Positions 20,503 through 32,102 of a DNA stretch of 64,000 nt are shown one piece after another; positions within the stretch are counted from its first letter, which is position 1, and the number at the start of each line of letters is the position of its first letter. The DNA is from Pisaster brevispinus. Taxonomy: Eukaryota; Echinodermata; Asteroidea; Forcipulatida; Asteriidae. The position numbers and the translations under genes were made by a program. The stretch spans positions 868,001 through 932,000 of the forward strand of contig JAMKCF010000007.1 in NCBI GenBank assembly GCA_023634235.1. Direction: 5' to 3'. Under the pieces are notes generated by a model. It had not been told where the DNA came from. It saw only the letters and a list, made by a program, of their open reading frames with translations, and searched no databases.

Positions 20503-22209
20503 ATGTTTCTGCTAACTCTTGTTATGACTTTGATCTGTGGGTTGGGTGAGGCGACACGTTTCCAGACTCACCCAGTTGACACCCTCGCCTTGCTGGGAGG
20601 AAATGTATCCTTCAGCTGTACACCAGTAAGTGCATTCTGTGGAGGGCATCTGATTGTATACTGGCAACGTGGTCCTGAAATGACACCGACATTGGATAAA
20701 CTCATTTTTAACGGCACCAATATCTCTCGACAATTTAATGGTAAAGAGAGGTATACTGTGTCATTAAGAGACTGTACATGGACTTTACAGATACAGAACG
20801 TTCAAAAGGTTGATGCCAAGTATTATAGTTGCTATATCTACGATGGATATTCTCAGGTAGCAACACTAACTATTGCTGACCGAATACATACGATGGTTGT
20901 ACCTCCTAGGATTGATGGAAAGGAAGGGGAAGATGCCAACTTTAGTTGCCAAACACAACCTCTCATCAACCATGATCTGGAATACACCTGGTATATTAAA
21001 TCACTGGGTGGCTTAGAATGGACAGAATTATTCGAGAATAGTTCGACAATTGATTATAATAATGACAAACAATCCATGACAATGCTCAGATTGAGAATGG
21101 AGACGGATGGTTCCACGGTCCAGTGTTTAATAGTGCACGACGGCGCATCGTCTTGTGCGAGAAACAGTGCATGGTTATTTGTGCATTCAGCTGAGGAAGC
21201 CATAAAAACACCATCACAAATAGTGACGTCAGACCCCATTCCATCTCGAGTTCCTGAAATCTCAACGAGCCTCAGCCCGATCAGCAGCACCGAAACCCAA
21301 CTTGGTGGTAGAGTTTCATCCCTTAGTGACTCTGTCGTCATCTTAGCAGGCTGGCCTGTAGCCGGTATTTTACTCATTCTCCTGATTGTAATCCTCCTGT
21401 ACTTTCTTGTCTTCAGAGGACGATCTCAATCCAAGACTATTGATAGACGTACATCTCACACACCTCAAGATGATGGAGGAGAAAGTGATGTAGACAGGAT
21501 ATCAGAAACTCAACTGCACGGGGTCACTCCGAGGTGTGATCATGAAAATGAAAACACTAGCTCTGCAGGTCAGAGGTCAGTTGAGTCACCGAGAGAAAGA
21601 GTTATGGTAGTGCAATCGGACTTACATCACCAGGCAGAGACAAAACATGATCAAGACGATGTGGACAAACCTATGTCCACTGAAAGCGATGGGGCAGTCA
21701 AGGATTGGAAGAAACCTAGTGGTAAACAGGGGCATTCTGAGTCCATGTATGCTGTGGTGGACAAAAGTCGAGCTACAGGTAAGACATTGGGCGCAATTTT
21801 TACTAAAGAAGCACCTTGGAAAGTTTCAAGAGGCGGGAAGGATGGGTCGAAGCTAAATCGGGGAAAGAAGACAGCCCAGACCTTGAGTAGTTATTCTAAA
21901 CATAAAACTGCGTCTGAGCATCAGGAATCAACCGTCTTTGTGAATGATTTGCCGGTATCAGGACACGTTGTTGACCGTCAACCGTCCGGTCAGAAACCCC
22001 CTCGCGTCATCCCGTACCGTCTCTCCAAACAAGCAGAAACACGCACCACGACCCGAACCCATGTGGCACCAGAGCAGACAGAAGACAGCGTTGAGGACGG
22101 TAGTGTCGCTAATGAAAGTCTTCATTACGCTGACTTGGATATATCGCGAGGCTCGACAAGAATCATCAACCCAGAGGCAGCGACGACTTATGCTGACATT
22201 GGATACTAG
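20503..22209 (+). CDS. Receptor A: two-Ig transmembrane protein with long ITIM-bearing tail
   Basis: 568 codons in one exon. Signal peptide about residues 1-17 (MFLLTLVMTLICGLG). Ig1 is V-like: C39, W54 and DAKYYSC (C110), plus extra C46 and C91 that could form a second disulfide. Ig2 has C149, W163 and C208. A Ser/Thr/Pro stalk runs about 229-277; the TM helix is about 278-304 without charged residues. The 264-residue tail has SMYAVV (Y416), LHYADL (Y542) and the C-terminal TTYADI (Y563). SxYxxV and LxYxxL fit the ITIM consensus that recruits SH2 phosphatases in vertebrate receptors; TxYxxI resembles an ITSM. The start is set by the signal peptide and the leader shared with other copies. It is probably a cell-surface inhibitory-type receptor; the ligand is unknown. 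Confidence 0.85.
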   Translation: MFLLTLVMTLICGLGEATRFQTHPVDTLALLGGNVSFSCTPVSAFCGGHLIVYWQRGPEMTPTLDKLIFNGTNISRQFNGKERYTVSLRDCTWTLQIQNVQKVDAKYYSCYIYDGYSQVATLTIADRIHTMVVPPRIDGKEGEDANFSCQTQPLINHDLEYTWYIKSLGGLEWTELFENSSTIDYNNDKQSMTMLRLRMETDGSTVQCLIVHDGASSCARNSAWLFVHSAEEAIKTPSQIVTSDPIPSRVPEISTSLSPISSTETQLGGRVSSLSDSVVILAGWPVAGILLILLIVILLYFLVFRGRSQSKTIDRRTSHTPQDDGGESDVDRISETQLHGVTPRCDHENENTSSAGQRSVESPRERVMVVQSDLHHQAETKHDQDDVDKPMSTESDGAVKDWKKPSGKQGHSESMYAVVDKSRATGKTLGAIFTKEAPWKVSRGGKDGSKLNRGKKTAQTLSSYSKHKTASEHQESTVFVNDLPVSGHVVDRQPSGQKPPRVIPYRLSKQAETRTTTRTHVAPEQTEDSVEDGSVANESLHYADLDISRGSTRIINPEAATTYADIGY

Positions 22210-22849
22210 AAGACCGAGGGGTAAGCTGAGGGAGGGGAGTACATAAACCACGTAGATGATGATTTTATTCAGCTTTTAACAAACTTTAGAAATAAGGTCG
22301 AGGCAAAAGCTGAAACAACTTGCTCTCTGTAGTTCTATTTCTACCCATTGTTTTCGCAAATAACATATAATGGGAGACAAAAACAAACATAGTAGCACAC
22401 TAACTTAATATTGACTTGGCTGAGGGGTCATCTTTGTTAACGAATGATTAGTTAAACGTCGATGAAGCCAGACCTAACAAGTGGAATCTTATATATCATC
22501 TAGCCAAAATCAAAAACTATTTTTGAGCTTGTAAAACAACGAAGGGACACAACACAATCTGTTTATAGTTTCTTAATTTATTCTAAATAGCTTAAAACAT
22601 AATAGCAAACATGGGCTGGCTACTTTACACTTCAGTGACCGCCACATGATAAAATGATTAATCCGTTTTGCATTTTGGATTTGTTTCCTTAGATCATATA
22701 AACCAAACAATGTTGACTTTTTATAGTTTTCGGGTTTGAACAAAGAAAAAAGAAAAATGATTGGAGCGGGACTTGAACCAAACCTCCGGATTGACATACC
22801 GGCATGACACTCAACCAATTGCCCTTGTGGTTTATTACTTGATAGTTGT
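22210..22849 (+). other. 3-prime sequence of receptor A
   Basis: No further gene is seen. A degenerate tRNA-like copy lies on the minus strand near 22756-22832. The short ORFs show no domain. No clear AATAAA signal was found in the first 200 bases after the stop. Confidence 0.4.
22756..22832 (-). tRNA. Degenerate tRNA-like sequence or SINE head
   Basis: On the minus strand an A-box-like TGGTTGAGTGT and a B box GGTTCAAGTCC lie 30-40 bases apart, with an anticodon-arm-like CCGG/CCGG stem between them. The T stem pairs poorly, so this is more likely a tRNA pseudogene or the head of a SINE than a functional tRNA. Confidence 0.35.
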
Positions 22850-25560
22850 TGTTGTCTAGCTTAACCATTTTTTCAACACAAGTACAATGAACAAGCTTCC
22901 ATCAAACATTTATGTTTGTTTTATCAATAATTTTATGTAAAAAACATGCACCGAAAGTTTTAGGAGTTATCAATGATTTCAGAAATGTTTTACGTGTTTC
23001 CATAAATAATAATCAAGGATTGGATGGTAATGCAAATCATTTTAGAAATGAAATACTATTCCAAATATATGCTACAGTCACTTGTACAGGATTGAACACG
23101 TTGCATATGAATCCAAGAAGTTAATATTTTGTTTTTCCTTTACACCGATGTGTGTCAATCACTGTATACTCAGAACTTTCCAAAGTCCTGTGAAAGAAAA
23201 GGCACAAGGAAATTACTCGAGTGGAAGTTCCATTAACATTAATTTTAATATCCAAAACCACACTTTTAATGACGTACTCGGATGATATTAATGTTGTGAT
23301 TAATTTTTTCGTTTTTGCATTGTCAAATATGATTATTGTGTCTGTTTTTAAGTAATTGGTACAATAAATTCATATGTATCAATAATTCACAAATTGAGAT
23401 AGAGTTTCGTCTTCACTCAAGTAATTTCAAAATGTATATTTCGTTGTTGTCGCTGCTATTGTTGTTGTTTTGGGATTCTATTTTGTTAATTGTTAATTAA
23501 ATTTATTGAAATGCTATCATTAAGATGGTAGGGGTAGTTTTTTACATGTCAGATGAATTAGTTGTTTCTGGAATTGTCATCCTTTTTATGTTAAATACTA
23601 CTTTATGATTACAAGTTGCCACAACATTCATTAGTATTTATCCTGTGTGCTTATACTTCATCGTTTTTACACATGATCCGTGAGGTCTCAAACCTTGCAT
23701 TTATAGCTAAACTATTATTCCAATGATAGTTAAGGAAGTAAAGCCAAGTTTAGTTAAATATAGACATTCGTAGAAAAACACTGGAGACTGCTTCCTGGAG
23801 TATTGCTTCAGTTCTATACACTTGACATTGCATAGATAACATTGAAGTAAATATTATTAGTAACCAAACCTTAATTGTTAAGTCAAGTGACGTACTCGGA
23901 TAGATTGAATACAATTTTGATTCAAAATGTATGCAATTCTTTACTTGAGTGTCTTAGTCTGCTATCATTCATGTCAGTTTATTCCCTATTTGGCTTCCAA
24001 GCTATCGTTTTTATTATGAGACGCATTTGATATTGTATTTCATATAGTAATTTACATAAATTCCTTTTTTTTTATTCAGATCTAAAATATAAGATTAGAA
24101 ATATGAGGAGACAGAAATATCAAGCCTGATTAATTTTCTTAAAGCTAAAAGCTTGCATTGATGACTTTCGACTGCAACGAAAGTAAACATAGCAAACATA
24201 TGATGTCACATTAGATCCGGGAACTACTAAAAACCAAATCAATTATCAATGTCACGTGACGTAAGGCCACAATTAATGTTGTAATTATTGTTCTATAATT
24301 CCACGATTGGCCTGATTTCAATCACAATAATGGTTAGTTTGATAATAATTTGTGTTGCTTTAGTTCTTTTTACTATTAGGCGCAAATGAAATAAACCGCA
24401 TTAGAACATGAAGTGGCGCTACATTATAAAATGGCTTTCCTATGTTTCCCCAAGTTCATTTGGTAAAACATAATTATAAGTATTTTAGTATTATTTTGAA
24501 TATTTTTTTTTACAGTCTGACTCCAATAACCAAGTAAATAATACTGTCAATTAAATGTGATCTAGAAACATTTACTTTAAACCGACACAAATAACCATTG
24601 GAGTCACTGGAAATAAAACTAAAAATAAATCATAACAAATCAAAATGAAGCAGCATAGTTTAATAACAATAACTCTACAACCTATTCCTTAGCCTTCCAT
24701 TTAATAAAAAAAAACAAAAAACAATAAATATAATTTTGTAAATGTTGTTTAGAATAAAACATATCTTGAAATGACAAATAAAACTCAGTGTGTTTGAACT
24801 AGACTCAGTTATTGTCGTCATCCTTCCACCTTCAGTCGACTTTGCCGACTACAACGCATCTTTTAATTACTATCCAGACTAAATCAAACGGATGAATATG
24901 TTAAATGGCAGTTAAAAAAAACACAACAACTAGAAATTTAGATAAACATAAAATGTTGTCATGGTAACAGTACATTTAACAGCGATTCACAGAACATGTT
25001 AGGGAAAAAAGCAAGCACTGGCAGAGAAAAATATAACGTGGCAGCAACACAACAGCGCCCTCTACTACTTGTGATTATTGTTATATTATGTCATTGATTG
25101 GTATGATTTCATTTACAAGTTGGTTGGTTTATTAACAATTTGCGATGTTACTGTTAGGCGCAGATGGAATAATCCACATTAGAACTTAGGCCCTACATTG
25201 TATACATCACTTTCTCAAGTTAGGCCCTATTCCTGAGTTCATTAGGTAAACACGTGAATTATTATTCTGGTATTCCTTTGAGTCCATTATTTTTCAGTCT
25301 GACTCAAATAACCAAGTAATTAGTATTATCAACAACAAAGAACACAAACTGGGCACTAAAATAAAAAGAAACGCTTGTAACAGTACAGGTAACAAAGTAT
25401 GTTAGGGATCGGTCTCCCATTATTGAAATGGTAAAAACACAACTCCCTAACCACACCCCAGCGACGTAGCCTGGCTTTCTTTGGTTTGTGTGAATATGTC
25501 TAGGCATTCAAACCGAGGACTTTAACAATAGGGATCCTGGGCCCTGGGGACACTCGAAAT
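22850..25560 (+). repeat. Duplicated intergenic flank block, second copy
   Basis: This is homologous to 1-1500 and then to 40440-43500. Shared phrases are GACGTACTCGGAT, TTAGATCCGGGAACTACTA, GATTGG(T/C)(C/A)TGATTTCA and CAGTCTGACTCCAATAACCAA. The 24770-24900 part (CTTCCACCTTCAGTCGACTT) recurs inverted at about 42260-42370 and direct at 43330-43440. No gene is visible. Confidence 0.55.
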
Positions 25561-26402
25561 GTGTGTGTGTGGGGAGGGGGGGGGGGCAAATGCCCCACCC
25601 TGGCTACGCAACTGCCACACACATACACACGTTTGTGAATCCCGTAAATCTAAGACTTCTCTCATTGTTTAGAGATATTCGTTGCTATGTTATGCTGACT
25701 TACATTATAAATATTAATATTTATCGTTTATTGGTTCTTACAAATATATTTTGCCTGAAAAACTTACAAGAGTCAATCAGGAAGAGGGGAAGAAAATAAT
25801 AACATCCAATCAATAAGTCAACTTCGCCTCTTAAGATTTGGTTGCAATCAAAACGTTACGATACTTCAAGAACCAGCCGATTGTCTTCTAAATTCAGTGT
25901 TTGGTTTTCCGTCCGCACAGGTGCAATGCAACTGCAATATGTATGTAAACTTACATGAACCCATACCCTTATATATATTTGCATGATTGTTGTATAAAAA
26001 AAAAAAAAAGTTAAAAATAAACAATGATTTATTAAATTTTTCAATATTAAGATACCCATAAACAATAATAATGACAAGGAAGGAAGTAAAGTGAAACAAA
26101 GAAGAAGACAAAACAATTAAGTAAACACCAAAACAAATACGGACTAATTTATATAATTTTTTTTTTAAGGTGGGGTCATAGATTGGTAAATACTCGAAAA
26201 ATTTATGACCATAACAACTGACTTGGTGAAAATCACTGCAGCTGTTGATAGTAAAAATTATTTTGAGAGAAGATTCCCTACGAAGTAGTATAGTTTTGGT
26301 AATTTCCACCCCAAAACATCTGAATCTGAAAAAGGATTCGTGCATAAACCGTTTCTTAGATTCCTGGTGGTTGGTGTCCGTTCGCGAATGCTTCAGCCCA
26401 CA
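25561..26402 (+). repeat. Upstream flank of receptor B
   Basis: GT-run and G-run near 25561-25587. From 25720 the sequence matches 7370-7560 and 43770-44920. The block ending GGTGTCCGTTCGCGAATGC differs from the leaders of A, C, E and H, so receptor B has a distinct 5-prime context. No other gene is seen; the long open minus-strand frames around 25860-26345 are AT-rich artefacts. Confidence 0.5.
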
Positions 26403-27596
26403 ATGTCTCTGCTCATTCTTGTAATGACGTCGATCTGTGGGTCACGTGGGATGTCTTATTTTAAGAGGCACCCAGTTGACACCCTCGCCTTGACGGGACA
26501 GAATGTCACATTGAGCTGCAGTCTACAAAATGTGCCGGTACCTTGCAATGAATACGGGGATGATAAATATCGTTTGTATTGGAAACGTTCAACAACGATG
26601 ACATTTCCATCGGATCCGTACATTTCAGATGGCATCACAGTGTACGATCGTTAACGTAAGAGATACCCAGTCACATTAAGTGGTTGTACATGGACTTTAC
26701 ACATAAAGAACGTCAGAGCAAACGATGAGGGATATTACGGATGCTTTATCTATAACTACAAGGCTCAAACCCCGTCACTACTAGAAGATTCTGACGTAGC
26801 GAGACTGAATGTAATTGATCGGATAGACACTACTGTCATACCGTCTCAGATTGAGAGATACGTGGATCAAAATGCTACTTTTCGTTGTCAAACGCGACCA
26901 ATCATTGAACACAAACTGAAATACACTTGGTATAAAAATCAAGGCAACTCTTGGCAAGAACTATCAAAGGAAGATACACTGATTGCTTTTAATTATAAAA
27001 ATAAAAACATGACGATGCTGAGATTGACAATGAGGGAGAGCGGCACTGCAGTGAAATGTTTGGTGTTCAAAGGATCGATGTCGTTTACTGGAGAGACTAC
27101 TAGTGGCTTGTTACTTGTTCGCCAGGACGAGGTTACCATGGAAACCATAACAGGTGAGGTGACGACAGTGAACACTTCTGAACCACTGACCAGCTACCCT
27201 ACCATTAGTAGCACCGAACCCATAGCAAAAGGTGAGTTAGACCGACAGTCTATCACATCTGCACCCCATACCTCATCCCCTCTACCGACCAAGAAGCAAG
27301 ATCCCGATCCTGACAGTAACAACCCTTCTTCAGGATCTGCAGACTCTACAGTCATCTTAATAGGATGGCCTGTATCTGCTGTCTTCATCTGTCTCTTCAT
27401 CTCATTATTGCTGTACAATATCGTGAGCAAAAGACGATCCAAAGCCAATCCTAAATCAACCCGTGTAGTTCAGACGACTCAAGATGAAGATCCAAATGCG
27501 TATGAGGAGCTGGAAACCAAACTACACGGGCAAGCTGCTTCTACTGGCGCTGAAGAACCTGTACCATCCAGCTACCAAGAACTGATAATCAAGTAG
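26403..27596 (+). pseudogene. Receptor B: short-tail two-Ig receptor with one in-frame stop
   Basis: The ATG at 26403 starts MSLLILVMTSICGS. The frame is open to 27596 except for one TAA at 26652-26654 inside Ig1, after VYDR and before a Tyr-Pro-Val stretch. No frame change occurs. Ig1 keeps LSC, the tryptophan of LYW, GC before TWTL and GYYGC. Ig2 has FRC, YTWY and VKC. The TM is the helix GWPVSAVFICLFISLLLY. The tail is about 50 residues with AYEEL and C-terminal SSYQEL, separated by 20 residues, which is longer than a canonical ITAM spacer. Apart from the stop the copy is well kept, so it may be a recent null allele, a sequencing error or a readthrough case. Confidence 0.75.
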
Positions 27597-28570
27597 AAAT
27601 TATTTACTCATCTTAAAACGAACACACTACAACAATGAATGAGGTCAAATTTTCAAGCAAGCAATGCACAATTGTTTCCATTTTGTCAGAGATTCTTTGC
27701 AGGTCGCTATACAAAGTAAATTAGAGTGCTGCAGGAGTGATTTTGACAGTCATAAATTCCTATAAATAATATTTCAGATAATGCTAACTTGCCGGAGGAT
27801 GCCACTGTTACACAATCGGTGAACTCCGGAAAAAAACAACCTCATGTTAGTTTAATAATTAACCACCCTACATTTCTACAATTATTTCAGAATTACATTT
27901 TCATGTTTTGTTTAAATTTAAGCTCTGCAGGATGTTGACAAACAATAAGTAACTGACATTGCTTGTAAAACTAGTGAGAGTTTGATGAGGACCAGAATAG
28001 ACTGTTTGAAACGTCGAGACAAAACCGTCAGCTGGTCTCAAAGCCTAGAGAGATTCACTCGTTGGATGTAACAAAAATATTAACTAATACAGGTAACTTC
28101 TGAAATCTTATGCTTCAAGATGAAATACCACGAAACATTAATTGGTTGATATGACGTCAAAATATATTTATAAATTGTATTTAAAGACAATTTACTTAAA
28201 CAGTTATTTTAGACAATCTTTTATGAACTGTGAAGAATGTTAACGACTGTTGAGAATTATACACTAATTTTTTTTCAAAAATTCATGTCGTATTTATTAC
28301 GGGAAAACCAGAAATACGGAATCAAAGAGCGTTTAGAATGCAAAATTCTCAACAAGAGTTGATTCTAAAAAAAATTTAAAAAAATGTCGATTTAGCAATA
28401 AAACATAACTTGTATTAAATGACAAAAATTGTCAGTTAATTTTAAAGTGTACAAAACGTTACACAGGCTTCCATCATGTTAAACAAAAAATGCTTGTGTT
28501 AAATCTTGCTTTTTGAAGTTTTTTGTTTATTTCCTGTCCATTTGTTGTTGTTTTCTTTACTGAAAGCAGC
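27597..28570 (+). repeat. 3-prime flank of receptor B with downstream motif copy 2
   Basis: The sequence TTTGTCAGAGATTCTTTGCAGG (27685 onward) is shared with the 3-prime parts of C, D, E and fragment G. The motif at 27971-28050 reads TTGATGAGGACC, TTTGAAACGTCGAGAC, ACCGTCAGCTGG and TCTCAAAG. No gene is seen. Confidence 0.55.
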
Positions 28571-29204
28571 TCGGCCTTTAGTTGACTGACATTTTCTGTA
28601 ATAGAAAGCGTAACTTTGTTTTACAGCCTTTACTTCAACGAAATTCAAAGATGTCCATTTGTCTCGGCGTTCTTGTATTGTCTTATGGAAGCAGAGCGTG
28701 TGATATGACGGCTTAATGAATGACGAACATTATGCTGATTTTTTTACGGTTTGTAAACGAGAAAGAAAAATAGCGAACATTCTCTTATAAAGACCATTCA
28801 AATGTTGATAAACAAACCACTCTGGTTGGCATGGACGGCTGAATGTTTGCCAAACATTCAATCTCGTTAACCGATGTTGGGACCCATATCAACATTTTTG
28901 CCAACTTTCCCGACGATTGGTTGCTTTATTTCCTACAATTTAAGTACTATTTTTGATAGTTAATTGTGTAACATTGTTACAAACTGTGCTTGTCTTTTGT
29001 TGCTTTGCATTTACGGCTTTCCATTGTTTTCCAACCTTGGTTGGCAAAAATATGGGCTGTGACGTCACAATAAAAAGTTTTGTATCTTGCAAGATAAAAA
29101 TCTAGCACCGTCCTTATGACCTAGTCGACACTCTTCTACTCTATTAGTCCATTATTAATAGTTCTTTTCTAATTCTTATGATTCTGGATACGGATCCACA
29201 AAGC
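28571..29204 (+). repeat. Flank block with orphan signal-peptide-like exon (28651)
   Basis: This parallels 16500-17300, 31790-32420 and 49070-49700. The ATG at 28651 reads MSICLGVLVLSYGSRACDMT and then a stop. It is followed by AACGGTTTGTAAACGAG, GTTGGCATGGACGGC and TTTCCAACCTTGGTTGGCAA, all shared with the other copies. No complete gene is present. Confidence 0.5.
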
Positions 29205-29320
29205 ATAAGTTGGTCACGTGGCTATGACGTCATGGTATATTTAGCTGGTAGTTAGTTTTAAATGTTATTCAGTTTTATCCTTGCATCGATACGTATAAAG
29301 CAGTGTATACTCTGTACTAA
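29205..29320 (+). promoter_or_regulatory. E-box / CRE / TATA module, copy 1
   Basis: CACGTG (29215-29220), TGACGTCA (29225-29232), then TATTTAGCTGGTAG and TATAAA (29294-29299), in fixed order. The same order is found at 40120-40205, with a weaker version at 52930-53015. A start site about 25-30 bases after the TATA is expected. No recognised ORF follows. Confidence 0.45.
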
Positions 29321-29439
29321 GCATCTATTGGCCTATTTATAAATGTTTATTTAAGAACATTTACTTTAAGGGTGTCTTTGGAGACTTTTGTACATGAAGA
29401 CAATTTTAAAAAAGACAATAATAAAATACCGTGCATAAT

Positions 29440-30860
29440 ATTGCCAGATTGTCATGCTCCGTATCCTGCCCCTTCCTTCCCCCTTTATACTACTCCCTTA
29501 CAACCCACTTTATACCCCTCCCCTATACCCTTCTCAACCACTCCACCCTCACGCCCCCACACCTTGTCCATATGCCCCAACTTTCCCTATACCCCTTATA
29601 TATACCACTTCTCTGTTATACCACCCAAATATCACTTCCCCACTCCTACCAACACCCCAATCCCCCTCCCTAAATTAATCCACACCTCATAGTCCTTTGT
29701 TTAAATGATATAGTAAGTTAAGGTTCACAGATCAAATCAAGCCGCCCTCCCTCACAGCCCCTTATACCATATTCACCACTTCCATCCCTCCCAACCACTC
29801 ACACTACCCTTCCTTACACCCCTCCCATTAACTCTCCTCACCCCTTCTAAATATACCAACTTCCTTTTACCACTCCAACATTCCTCCCAAATACCACCCC
29901 TTACCCCACCTCTCCCACACCCCTAAATCATATGTGTTTCATTTTACAACCCCCTCCCTTATACAACCTTTCCCTTTACCACCTTTAAGACGATGGTGGA
30001 GAAAACATTGCAGAAGGGAAACCACCTTCCTCTAACCCTTCCCTTTTACCACGCCTAAACAATCACACCCCTTCATTTTATTTGTATTCCCCTCCACCCT
30101 TTCCTTACAAGGTTTCAACCATTTATTTACCCTCCCTTATACCAAACAACACCCCCTTCCTTTTACATACACACCAATTATATACCAATTATATACTTGC
30201 TTCTTTATTTGTCTTCCATTCATGCCGAGTGTATACAATTTCTAGATCTTTTACACTCATTCTATGCATACTATCGTTTAGTGAAATCCTTTATACCACG
30301 GCGGTGTCTTTAACGTATCTTGTTTTACCGTGAGGTATGCATAGGACAGTTAGACTTTCTGTCTTCCTTCGTAAAACATATGGGGATTTTACAGTGTTAA
30401 GTTCACTACCGAAAATCTGGATAAGCTATTCAACAACTAAACTCCCGTTTACTATTGATTTTTACTCTAACGTTTCATTCTCCATCCCTTCTTTTTTTTT
30501 CAAGCATTTTATCCACGCCCACTTGCCACACCCCTTCCAATTTTGTATTATCCATGTCATTTGATAACCAATTATTGTACATGTATGCCTAACCCACCCC
30601 ACTTACCCTTACACTACCCTACAAACACCACCCCGATTCACCTACCTACCCCACCTTTCCCCTACATTATACCCCATACCCCTTCCTTACACCACTATCC
30701 ACAACCCCTTCCCCTACCCCCTTTCCTTACACCCCTATTTACTCACCAACCCTTATTCCCCTCCCATACACCCGTGCATTTTACCACTTCCAACACCCTC
30801 ACGCCATCCCCTTAAGCCACCCAAACATTGTACCACTTCTAACACTTACAGCGGCGGCGG
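29440..30860 (+). repeat. Pyrimidine-rich, G-poor low-complexity tract
   Basis: The plus strand is mostly C, T and A with very few G over several hundred bases, in phrases such as CCCTTACACC, TACCACTTC and CCCCTCCC. A more ordinary stretch interrupts it at about 30190-30490. Long open frames in all three plus frames follow from the composition (few stop codons) and are not genes. It ends near a short GGC run (30850-30865). Confidence 0.7.
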
Positions 30861-31433
30861 CGGCGAAGGCTACGACAACAACTCTCTCATATAACACCCA
30901 TCCTTTTAGCTCTACACAACGACTAATATTATCCAGAATCATCTACAAGCTGATGCTGATTGTTTTCACAGCACTCAACAGACAAGCACCCTTGTACATC
31001 CTGGTCATGAAGCCTTGAGTATTTTGGTCCTGTCGAAAATCTCTCCGAGCCCGTAAATAAAGGATTTTAAATACTAAAACTAATTTGGAGTTTCCAGCGA
31101 CTTCTCAAACAATGTTTTAGGAAAATCAGCCATTCACGAATACGGATTAGCGCCATCAACGATGGGATTAACGGTCATACACAGAGGATGATTGACACTG
31201 GCGGTTTTGTTCAAGGGCGTTGTACTATGGTTGTATGTTGTTTGTTAAATAGCAATGGCGGATCTTTTCATCGTTTGGCAACTTTCTCTAGTCGATTAAA
31301 ATACTAAATACAAAGTTATTGTTCATTTCCGGGGAAACAATATTAGATGTATCCAGTTGTCTTGAGTGTTCTTGTATCGTATTATGGAAGCAGATCGTAT
31401 GATATTACGTCATCATCAGACGTTAAAATGAAA
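30861..31433 (+). repeat. Flank with orphan signal-peptide-like exon (31347)
   Basis: No gene is seen in 30861-31330. The ATG at 31347 reads MYPVVLSVLVSYYGSRSYDI and then TSSSD, the same exon type as 28651 and 56490. It runs straight into A-rich sequence that begins the duplicated block. Confidence 0.45.
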
Positions 31434-31449
31434 AGAAAAAAAAAACACA

Positions 31450-32102
31450 AAAAACAAACAAAAACAAACAAACAAACAAACACAAAAACACGGAAATTAA
31501 CAATTTAGGGCGAGGTTGTCCTTCAATAAACTCCTTATAACGAGAATGGTTTATGACGCAGGAGTTGGACTCGAACCCTCGACCTTACTACGTGAATATA
31601 CACTCTAAATACGCCCGGGTCAGAATAGACTCGGATTCTGGGTCCCGTGGATCTTGACCCATCACAGGGTCAGTATGACCCGGAATCTGTTTTGCAATGA
31701 ACCAGAAATGGGTCAAACTGACGCACAACGCTGAATTAAAATCCCATTTGTTCATCAGTTTCTGGGTCAGCGAAAATCCATGCAAAATGTTCAGCATCCA
31801 AGGCTTTTTCTGTAATAGGAAACGTAACTTTTAGGTTAGCTTTTACCCAGTCTTTCAATTGAGTTGAACGATGTATCCAATTGTCTTGAGTGTTCTTGTA
31901 TCGTTTTATTGAATCAGATCGTATGATATTACGTCATCATCAGACACTGAAATACGAAAGTGTTTTTTGTGTGAACCAGTGATGACAAAATACTTCCTCA
32001 AGTCATAATGATTGAAAAACATTCAAGTCTTAAGACATCCAAATAAAACAGAAGTTATGCTGATTTGTTAACGGTTTGTAAACGAGGAAGATAAACATCG
32101 AA
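31450..32102. repeat. Second copy of the identical 0.64-kb block
   Basis: This is the same as 16170-16809, with one four-base length difference in the AAAC tract at its left edge. It brings its own SINE-like part, GGGTCA MITE and signal-peptide-like ATG (31871), placed just after an older, divergent copy of that exon at 31347. Confidence 0.8.

Noticed and set aside
22756..22832. Functional tRNA gene on the minus strand
   Set aside because: A and B boxes are present but the T stem and acceptor do not pair, so it is kept only as a tRNA-like remnant.
25856..26345. 159-aa and 86-aa minus-strand ORFs before receptor B
   Set aside because: AT-rich, Phe/Leu-rich sequence in a duplicated flank that is not open in the homologous copies at 7400 and 44000.
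29372..29692. Three overlapping Pro/Ser/Tyr-rich open frames
   Set aside because: They come from the G-poor, pyrimidine-rich composition, which removes stop codons in all frames; there is no domain or codon bias.
16295..31797. Identical 69-aa minus-strand ORFs at 16295 and 31588
   Set aside because: They lie inside the duplicated SINE/MITE block and are identical only because the DNA is; no domain is present.
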